Assembly (NCBI RefSeq): GCF_001643305.1 | Contig: NZ_LSGW01000060.1 | Location: 1 to 49,963, forward strand | DNA from: Aeromonas salmonicida subsp. salmonicida | GTDB taxonomy: Bacteria; Pseudomonadota; Gammaproteobacteria; Enterobacterales; Aeromonadaceae | Reading direction: 5' to 3' | Length of the DNA: 49,963 nucleotides | In this document: piece after piece, positions 1-6,398 of the stretch | Layout of the letters: each line of letters starts with the position of its first letter | Numbering within the stretch: the first letter of the stretch is position 1 | Made by a program: the position numbers and the translations under genes | Notes under the pieces: model-generated | Database searches by the model: none | The model's input: the letters and a program-made list of their open reading frames with translations, nothing else | What the model was told of the DNA's origin: nothing

Positions 1-1164
1 TTTGTTGTTTATCGCGATCCCATGCAGTGAATTTTCTGCTGGCAAATCGAGAGGGGCAAACCGTCCTTCACGCAGTTCGTTCAGTGCGTATAGCAATCTT
101 CCCATTCTGCCATTTCCATCGGTAAAGCCATGGAAACCAACAACAGCCGCAAACAGCTTTTTGCCCAGTTGGGGATCCTTGCTATCAAGAGTTGCCAGAT
201 GTTTCTCCAGCATGGCAGCACCGCCAATGCTGGATGGCAGACTGCCCCCACTGATGGCCGGTCCTCGATAGTCACGGGTCAGATTGGGGACCAGCTGGTG
301 ATGAAGTTGCTTGAGAACCGAGCTGTCTGTCAGGCTCTGAGAGTTCTCGCTATATTCCCTGAGCAGGGCGGTAAAATTGCTCCACTCATTGCCACCGGAT
401 GTTGAAGCCTTAAGAATCCATGCTGCTGCGCGATCCACATTTTCGGTAAAACCGGTTGGGTTGTAGAACGACTCTTCGAGAGTACCAGAAAAGACGCCTT
501 GACCAAGATCCTGGGTGAGGAGTGCTTGTTGGTGTTGTTGGGCTACCTGCAGGTTCTTTATTTCTATCTTCAGCAAGGGGTCAAGAGCGTTGATTGCTTG
601 TGCCGCAGACGGTTGCCGGTAAAGTTGCTCCAGGCTGGTCATGGACTGCTTTGGATCGGTCAGCTTATTCAGCAGCTCAGTCACAGCCTGTTCGCCAACA
701 AGGGCGAGTAGCTCATTTCCGGCTGGGCTCTGCTTGAGTGCCTCTGACATGGCCCGTTGAAACAGCAGTGCATGTTCGCTGTCGTGTGTGGCTGGTCTCT
801 GGGTTCTCAGTCGTTCTAACACATCTTCCGGTGTCGTAATAAGACGGTCTTTAAACAGCATGCGAGCATGAGCAACAGCGTCATCGCTTTGTAGGCGTTG
901 TTGTTGGGCTCCTGGGGTAGAGAAGAGCTGCTGAGTTGCGGCTTTGGCAACAGAAGTTGAGGATCCCAGACTGAACAGCTTGCCGACCCCTTCAAAAAAG
1001 CGAGCAATGTTGCTGCTTTAAGGGTGGGTACGTAAAACCTGCTGCAAGTCGGCATCGATACGATACTCCTTGCCTGCGATCTTCAGGGAGCCTTCATTTT
1101 TAAACTGTTCTTGCTGCGGTGGCGTTGCATGCAGCAGGGCGGCCACACTTTTAAACTCGATCAT
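1..1164 (-). pseudogene. aopS: VopS/AopS-like Fic-domain type III effector, interrupted by a nonsense codon; 3' end cut by window edge
   Basis: Reading the minus strand from the ATG at 1164-1162 gives one frame of 388 codons to the window edge, interrupted only by TAA at 1020-1018 (codon 49). The protein aligns by eye along its length with VopS of Vibrio parahaemolyticus (about 387 aa), including a KEY..., ARFFE..GKLF N-terminal block and the Fic motif HGFTDGNGRMGR with catalytic His at codon 345. VopS is known to AMPylate a switch-I Thr of Rho GTPases in host cells. The stop sits where VopS has an ordinary residue and no frame change is needed, so this is a substitution, not an indel. The start overlaps the end of the upstream chaperone gene by 14 nt, as expected for an effector/chaperone pair. 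Only the first 48 residues would be made. From memory, aopS is reported as a pseudogene in A. salmonicida; the gene name is inferred from that and from VopS similarity. Confidence 0.85.
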
Positions 1165-1582
1165 GAATGCCTCTTGTTGTTGCTGTTGCTGGGGTAGATC
1201 GCGGTAGCGAGGTCACAAATTTTCGCATCCACTCGATGAAGTCGCCCAGATGTTGTGCCAGCTGGCTGCCAGTCATCCCATCCAGCATATGGCGCCGATA
1301 GGCAATCAACTGGAACTCTGGGTGCCAGCCAATACCGGGTTCTTTGTCGAAGGCAGGATTCAGTGCGGCCATGAGCATGCGGCGCTGTAACTCGGCATTG
1401 TCGAAAGAGAAGGTAGGAAGCACTAAAGGAGCCATGATGAGCAAGGCACATGGCTCCAAGTGCAAGATAAGCGGAAGCTCGCTGTCGATAAGAAGTGGGC
1501 AATTGCCGTTCTCATCAATGGTAAGCGAAGAGAGTTGTAACTGCGTGGCCAGTTCAGCCAGCAGGATTTCACCAATATCCAT
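1151..1582 (-). CDS. CesT-family type III secretion chaperone
   Basis: A 143-aa acidic protein beginning MDIGEILLAELATQLQL, with the size and alternating hydrophobic pattern of class I T3SS chaperones (CesT/SycE fold), which bind the N-terminal chaperone-binding region of one effector in the cytoplasm. It lies directly upstream of the broken Fic effector and overlaps its start by 14 nt, so that effector is the likely client. The ATG at 1582 is chosen over the upstream TTG at 1588 because GAAGGG sits 7 nt before the ATG. The frame is intact, so the chaperone has outlived its client as an open gene. Family assignment rests on size, composition and context rather than a strict motif. An A-rich stretch followed by GCCGGACTGAA about 75 nt upstream vaguely resembles an ExsA-type activator site but was not called. 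Confidence 0.75.
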   Translation of the reverse strand: MDIGEILLAELATQLQLSSLTIDENGNCPLLIDSELPLILHLEPCALLIMAPLVLPTFSFDNAELQRRMLMAALNPAFDKEPGIGWHPEFQLIAYRRHMLDGMTGSQLAQHLGDFIEWMRKFVTSLPRSTPATATTRGIHDRV

Positions 1583-1694
1583 GATCAACCCTTCAGTATG
1601 ATGATACGGAAGGGAATTCTAGTGGGCCTCCTGATATCTCTCTGTCTAATTCAGTCCGGCTTTTTTAGAGTAAAGTTGATACTCGTGGCCATTT

Positions 1695-2942
1695 TCATAC
1701 ATAAAGGGCGTTGATCTCGTCCGCCAGAATGGCAATGCCACGGCGCACCAGCTCCTCGCTCTGGGAGTAGTTGAGGCGGATGCACTCCTGGCTGTGGCGC
1801 CACTCTGGGTCGTCGATGCCGGGGAAGAAGTAGTGACCAGGCACGATCAGCAGGTTCTTGGCTTTCAACCGTTCATACAGCTCCTGGCTGTGGATCGGCA
1901 AGCCTTCGAACCAGAGCCAGAGGAAGAGGGCGCCTTCCGGCTTGTGGATATGGAAGCGCGGGTCCGGGATGGCGTCTCGCAGCAGTTGCACTGCGAAGTC
2001 GGCCTTCTGCTTGTAGAAGGGTTTCACCACTTGTTCGCTCAGGGCAATGATCTCGCCGCTCTCGATCATGGGGATTGTGATGGCGGGCCCCAGGCTGCCC
2101 GGCGCCAGGTTGATGATGCCGCTCAGGTTGGTGATGGCCTGGATGATCTTCTCATCGGCGATGACGATGCCACAGCGGGTGCCTGGCAGTCCCAGCTTGG
2201 AGAGGCTCATGCAGAGGATGGTGTTGGCGTTCCAGAACGGCTTGGCCTCGCTGAAGATGATGCCGGGAAAGGGCACACCGTAGGCATTGTCGATCAGCAG
2301 TGGAATGCCCTTGTCGCGGGCGATTTGATCGAGGTGTTCAATCTCCTCGTCGGTCAACACGTTGCCGGTCGGGTTGGTCGGCCGAGAGACGCAGATCACG
2401 CCGATATCGTCACCCACCTGCAGACTTTCGAAATCCACATGGTATTTGAACTGGCCATCGGGCAGTTTCTCTATGGTGGGTTTGTACGCCACGAAATAGT
2501 CATCGGCCAGTGCCGAGTCGGCATAGCCAATGTATTCGGGCGCCAGGGGGAAGAGCACCTTCTTCTTGCGGCCATCTGCGAACTCACCGGCCAGCAGGTT
2601 GAACAGGTAAAAGAAGGCATTCTGGCTGCCGTTGGTCAGGGCGATATTGCGGGACGTGATATTCCAGCCGAGCTCCTTGCTGAGCAGGGTGGCCAGTGCC
2701 TTGGTGAACCTGTCTTTGCCTTGGGGGCCGTCGTAGTTGGCCATGGCTTTGACCAGTTCGCCATTGTCGAGCAGGTTTCTGGCTTCGGTTTGAAAGCGTT
2801 CCAGCATGGCGGGGATCGGAGCCGGATTACCGCCGCCCAGCATGATGGCGTCCGGATTGGTCAGCCCCTGATTAAGGTCATCCATGAGTTGGGTAATGCC
2901 GGCGTGGCGAGTGAACTTCTCGCCGAACAAGGAAAATTCCAT
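1695..2942 (-). CDS. avtA: Valine--pyruvate aminotransferase
   Basis: A 415-aa fold-type I PLP aminotransferase. AvtA transfers the amino group between valine and pyruvate, giving alanine and 2-oxoisovalerate, in branched-chain amino acid and alanine metabolism in the cytoplasm. Visible features are the N-terminal GGGNPAPIP segment (about residues 36-44), the SRPTNPTGNV block (about 186-195), DNAYGVPFP (218-226) and the PLP lysine in SLSKLGLPGTRCG (Lys249). Length and motifs match the AvtA branch (about 417 aa). The gene stands alone. The upstream 290 bp hold a parS-like palindrome but no leader peptide that I can see. Only a weak ribosome-binding sequence precedes the ATG. Confidence 0.93.
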   Translation of the reverse strand: MEFSLFGEKFTRHAGITQLMDDLNQGLTNPDAIMLGGGNPAPIPAMLERFQTEARNLLDNGELVKAMANYDGPQGKDRFTKALATLLSKELGWNITSRNIALTNGSQNAFFYLFNLLAGEFADGRKKKVLFPLAPEYIGYADSALADDYFVAYKPTIEKLPDGQFKYHVDFESLQVGDDIGVICVSRPTNPTGNVLTDEEIEHLDQIARDKGIPLLIDNAYGVPFPGIIFSEAKPFWNANTILCMSLSKLGLPGTRCGIVIADEKIIQAITNLSGIINLAPGSLGPAITIPMIESGEIIALSEQVVKPFYKQKADFAVQLLRDAIPDPRFHIHKPEGALFLWLWFEGLPIHSQELYERLKAKNLLIVPGHYFFPGIDDPEWRHSQECIRLNYSQSEELVRRGIAILADEINALYV

Positions 2943-3023
2943 TCGGTGACGGATCCAGAGTCAGTTACGGGGATGTAGCACCATAGCTCAGTTTAAAAGC
3001 GGGTGTCGATCAAAATAACGGGA

Positions 3024-3039
3024 CGTTCCACGTGGAACA
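3024..3039. promoter_or_regulatory. parS-like centromere site 1
   Basis: The 16-mer CGTTCCACGTGGAACA contains a perfect 14-bp palindrome GTTCCACGTGGAAC. It matches the bacterial parS core GTTNCACGTGNAAC bound by ParB during chromosome segregation. It is intergenic, upstream of avtA. A second, slightly different copy lies at 5431-5446. ParB binding is inferred from the consensus. Confidence 0.7.
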
Positions 3040-3234
3040 TGACTCAATAACCGAGCATGGTAAAAAATACCATTAATGGGTTTAAAAATGACCACGCATG
3101 ATGTTTTGTGCGACGCACCTTGGTGTCATAAGAAGATAAATTTAAACAAATTCATAATCTTATGTATTTTTTGAGGGTTGGCACGACTATTGGAATAGCT
3201 ATCTGGTCATCTCAACCATACCGGAGCAAGCCAG

Positions 3235-3468
3235 ATGAAAACCCTGATCGCCACCCTGATAATGAGCACCCTCAGCCTGAATGTCATGGCAACTGAAAAC
3301 CCCAGACCCGAACTGGATACCGCCAAACTGGGACAGGAGATGCTGGCCCAGCAGCAGGAAGCATCCCGGGTTGTGGTGCTGGATGCCCTCAGCAACTTGA
3401 AGCCACTGGCGCTGGATACCCTGGTGGTGGAAGCTAGCTCGGCCGATGCGACTCACCCCCAGAGTTGA
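3235..3468 (+). CDS. Small exported protein of unknown function
   Basis: A 77-aa ORF starting with a hydrophobic signal-like segment (MKTLIATLIMSTLSLNVMA) and a likely cleavage after AMA-type residues near position 19, followed by a short polar, Gln/Ala-rich mature part of about 57 residues. A GGAG lies about 10 nt before the ATG and an AT-rich region (3130-3170) could hold the promoter. I do not recognise a family. Its 3' end overlaps the end of the convergent araC-type gene by 35 nt, which weakens the case slightly. The ribosome-binding site and signal peptide together make it more likely real than not. Confidence 0.55.
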   Translation: MKTLIATLIMSTLSLNVMATENPRPELDTAKLGQEMLAQQQEASRVVVLDALSNLKPLALDTLVVEASSADATHPQS

Positions 3469-4212
3469 GATGGCGCAGGGGAGTTTGCCCCGTATGCTGC
3501 TTGAAGAAGCTGATGAAGGCGCTGTCGCTGGAGAACTCCAGCGAAGCCGCTACCCGGCTGATGGGCACAGTCTCGGCCAGCAGCTCCATGGCGCGCAGCA
3601 GACGCCACTGCTGGCGCCATGCCTGATAGCTCATGCCGGTTTCCCGCATGAAGATACGACCTATGGTCTTGTCACTGGCACCCACCCGTTCGGCCAGCCG
3701 GTTGAGCCGATCGGGCAGGGTGTCTCCCCGTTTTACCTCCTGTAACCAGACTGCCAGGCGAGGGTCTGCCGGCAACGGCAGCTGCCAGGATTGTCGCGGT
3801 GCTTGCGCCAGCTCCTCTATGAACAAGGCCAGCGTCCGGCTCTGCTCCACTTCCGGTTTCTCCCATGGCCAGAGTGCCATTCGTTCTATGATCTCCCGCA
3901 GCAGCGGGTTGACAGCAATCACCTGCACGCTGGCTGGCAGCTCTGGTTGTGGCATGAAGTAGAGGGATCGGTAGGCCACCACGCCGCGCATCAAGACCCT
4001 GTGGGGGGTACCCGCCGGCAGCCAGGCTGCCCGACTGGGTGGCAGCAGGCATACCCGATTGGCCAGCTCTATGCTCATGCAGCCAGCCTGGGCGAACAAC
4101 AGCTGATGGCGTTGAGGCCTGAGTCGTGCCAACCCAGTGCAGAGGCTATGCCGATCACGCTGCCAGTCAGGCGGTCGGGATCAAAAGGGTGATCGGGAAG
4201 AATAAAGGCCAT
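3434..4212 (-). pseudogene. AraC-family transcriptional regulator, frameshifted near its N-terminus
   Basis: The frame from the ATG at 4212 (MAFILPDHPFDPDRLTG...) runs about 36 codons with natural composition, then hits a stop near 4077. The rest of the regulator continues in another frame, from RHQLLFAQAG to the end. Restoring one base around 4111-4116 joins the two into about 259 aa, the normal size for this group: an N-terminal cupin-like sensor followed by two helix-turn-helix motifs (RVGASDKTIGRIF... and VAASLEFSSDSAFISFF). It is divergent from an MFS efflux gene that is also broken, so the pair was probably a regulator and its target. A sequencing error could mimic this single lesion; the damaged neighbour argues for real decay. 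Confidence 0.8.
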
Positions 4213-4259
4213 ATGTCTGATTGTTGATGTTTATAGTCTTGCTTATTGTAATCAGACAT
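4213..4259. promoter_or_regulatory. Inverted repeat in the araC/MFS divergent promoter region
   Basis: ATGTCTGATT (4213-4222) and AATCAGACAT (4250-4259) form perfect 10-bp arms separated by 27 bp, between the divergent regulator and transporter starts. The position suggests the operator of the AraC-type regulator. The AT-rich spacer could hold the promoter elements. Confidence 0.5.
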
Positions 4260-4304
4260 CTCGTATCTCTCTAGACTGGCAACCTCTCGTCAAGGAGGTT
4301 TGTC

Positions 4305-5442
4305 ATGAACAACAAGTTGCCACCGCTCTGGCTGGTGGTCGGATTGATGATGTTTCCCCAGATAGTGGAGACCATCTACAGCCCTGTGCTGACGCATATT
4401 GCCAGTCAGTTCAGGGTGAGTGACGGGCAGGCGTCCCAGACACTGTCAGTCTATTTTCTGGCGTTTGCGGTAGGGGTTGTCTGTTGGGGTCGCCTCTGCG
4501 ATCTAATTGGTCGGCGTCCGGCCATGCTGGCCGGTCTGCTGACCTACGGGGCAGGCTGTCTGCTGGCATTGCTGGCCAACCTGTTTGAAACCCTGCTGCT
4601 GGCCCGGATTATCTCGGCCTTTGGCGCAGCCGTGGGATCTGTCGTGACGCAGACCATGTTGCGTGACAGCTATCAGGGCAGCGATCTGGCCCGTGTCTTC
4701 TCTGTTATGGGAGTCGCACTCTCCCTCAGCCCAGTGTTGGGGCTGGTGAGCGGTGGTCTGTTGGCCGAGCAGTTAGGCTATCTCGGTGTCTTCAGCGGTT
4801 TGCTGGTGCTGGCCTTGGGATTGACGGTGATCGCCAGCTGGCGTCTGCCGGAAACCCGTCCTGCCATCACTACCCGGGTGGCTCTCTGGCCACTGGCGTG
4901 CCGGATGGCAAGGGATGGCAAGGGATGGCGGGCTCTGGCGCAGCGCCCTGCTGGTCGCTCTGTTCAATACCATGCTGTTTGGCTACTACAGCCTGGCACC
5001 GTTTCTATTTGCCGGATTGGGATTGAATGCCAGCGAGTTCGGCTATTCCGGCCTGGTGTTGGCGCTAGGGACTCTGATCGGCAGCCTGCTGAACAAGCGC
5101 TTGCTGGGCAAGGGCTGGCAGTCGATGTCGCTCATCCGGTTGGCCACGTCTCTGGTGCTGGGGGCGGGGGTTGCTGTGTGGGCGAGTCAGGATTCGCTCT
5201 GATTCCTGTTGCCCATGATGGGGGTGGTCGTGGCCTTTGGTATCGCCATTCCCAATGTGCTCAGTCAGGCCTTGCTGACTTATCGGGAGGTGGCAGGCAG
5301 TGCGGGTGCTCTGTTCGGGCTGGCCTACTACCTGTTGCTCAGTCTGGGGTTGGCACTGGCGGCCGGTTTGCAGGATCTGGGCATGCTGCTCTTTGGCTGT
5401 GGCCTCTTGGCCGTACTGTGCAGCGGACGGCGTTCCACGTGA
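4305..5442 (+). pseudogene. MFS drug-efflux transporter (Bcr/CflA-like), inactivated by two lesions
   Basis: A strong AAGGAGG precedes the ATG. The first 200 codons encode a DHA1-type MFS transporter, with about six TM segments and the motif RLCDLIGRRPAML in the first cytoplasmic loop. At 4904-4923 the 10-bp unit GATGGCAAGG is tandemly repeated. Removing one unit restores a continuous transporter frame (RMARDGGLWRSALL). A second lesion, TGA at 5200-5202, lies in that restored frame, after which the last TM segments continue to 5442. Two independent lesions make this a true pseudogene. Corrected length is about 375 aa, normal for the family. The final codons overlap a parS-like site. The substrate is unknown. 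Confidence 0.88.
4904..4923 (+). repeat. 10-bp tandem duplication that frameshifts the MFS gene
   Basis: Two adjacent copies of GATGGCAAGG, followed by GATGGCGGG. One copy gives the correct downstream reading frame. Confidence 0.9.
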
Positions 5443-5446
5443 AACA
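5431..5446. promoter_or_regulatory. parS-like centromere site 2
   Basis: CGTTCCACGTGAAACA fits the consensus NGTTNCACGTGAAACN exactly (as I remember it for Vibrio and Bacillus parS). It spans the end of the MFS pseudogene and lies 3' of the outermost kdpE tail copy; the repeat units there break inside this same sequence. Confidence 0.7.
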
Positions 5447-5711
5447 TCAGCTGCCGACAAAGCGGTAGCCGATGCCGGATTCGGTTTCAATCAGGCTGGG
5501 TTGCTGGGGGTTATCCCCCAGCTTCTTGCTGAAACATCAGCTGCCGACAAAGCGGTAGCCGATACCGGATTCGGTCTCGATCAGGTGGGGTTGCTGGGAA
5601 TGTTGCCGCCCAGCTTCTTGCTGAAACATCAGCTGCCGATAAAACGGTAGCCGATGCCGGATTCGGTTTCAATCAGGCTGGGTTGCTGGGGATTATCCCC
5701 CAGCTTCTTGC
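5440..5711 (-). repeat. Three tandem copies of the kdpE 3' end
   Basis: Units begin at 5440, 5530 and 5622 (90 and 92 bp apart). The innermost unit (5622-5711) is the functional kdpE tail. The outer unit (5440-5529) differs from it at about three bases and would still encode ...LIETESGIGYRFVGS plus stop. The middle unit (5530-5621) is more diverged and carries two extra bases that break the frame. Each unit retains the kdpE stop codon (5631-5629, 5539-5537, 5449-5447). The outer two are not translated as part of kdpE. Confidence 0.9.
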
Positions 5712-6312
5712 GCAGGCTGGCGATGACGATGCGCAGGTAGTGGGTATCTTCCTTGTGGCTTGGCCCCCAGATGTCGTTGAGCAGCTGGGTCTGCATCACC
5801 AGCTTGCCGGGATGGCACACCAGCGCCTGCAGCAGGGCAAACTCCTTGCGAGACAAGGGAATTTCCTCATCATGCAGGCTCACCTTGTGGCTGCTGGCGT
5901 CCAGGGTCAGGCCACATTGCGGAAAGTGGCGGCGTTCGCCGCTGCTGACTCCGGCCCGCTGGCGCAGCAATACCCGGATGCGGGCCATCATCTCCCCAAT
6001 GCCGAACGGCTTGCTCATATAGTCGTTGGCGCTGGCATCCAGCAGTCGCACCTTCTCCTGTTCAGAATCCCGCGCCGACAGTACCAGTACCGGATTCTGG
6101 TGATGCTCGCGAATGGCTTGCAGTATCTGAATGCCATCCCCATCCGGCAGGCCGAGATCCAGGATCACCAGATCGGGATTGAGATGGCGATACAGTTCCA
6201 GCCCTTCGTTGACCCCTACCGCCTCGCTGACCTGATGCCCTTCGGCAATCAGGCTGATACGCAGAAAGCGGCGAATCGCCGCTTCATCATCTATGACCAA
6301 TATGTGAGCCAT
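5629..6312 (-). CDS. kdpE: KdpE response regulator of potassium transport
   Basis: A 227-aa OmpR/PhoB-type regulator. The receiver domain (1-120) has the acidic pocket DDE near 8-10, the phospho-acceptor Asp52 (ILDLGLPDGDG) and Lys101 (SKPFG). A winged-helix DNA-binding domain follows, ending IGYRFIGS. Phosphorylated by KdpD, it activates kdpFABC under K+ limitation. The gene follows kdpD with an 86-bp gap, unlike the overlapping arrangement in E. coli. The 3' end is the innermost of three tandem copies, so recombination has occurred right at the stop codon. Confidence 0.95.
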   Translation of the reverse strand: MAHILVIDDEAAIRRFLRISLIAEGHQVSEAVGVNEGLELYRHLNPDLVILDLGLPDGDGIQILQAIREHHQNPVLVLSARDSEQEKVRLLDASANDYMSKPFGIGEMMARIRVLLRQRAGVSSGERRHFPQCGLTLDASSHKVSLHDEEIPLSRKEFALLQALVCHPGKLVMQTQLLNDIWGPSHKEDTHYLRIVIASLRKKLGDNPQQPSLIETESGIGYRFIGS

Positions 6313-6398
6313 CTAGCCTCCAGAGGCGAACATTGGGGGAGGGCTGAGGCGAGGGGAAATAGCACTCTCTGCCATCGCTGTGAGCCATATGCGGACCA

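Noticed and set aside
816..1055. 79-aa minus-strand ORF at the effector N-terminus
   Set aside because: It is a shadow frame of the Fic effector. The VopS-like alignment continues in the other frame across the stop codon.
1650..1675. Possible ExsA-type activator site upstream of the T3SS chaperone
   Set aside because: The A run and GCCGGACTGAA are suggestive, but the core consensus does not fit well and the spacing to a -10 box is unclear.
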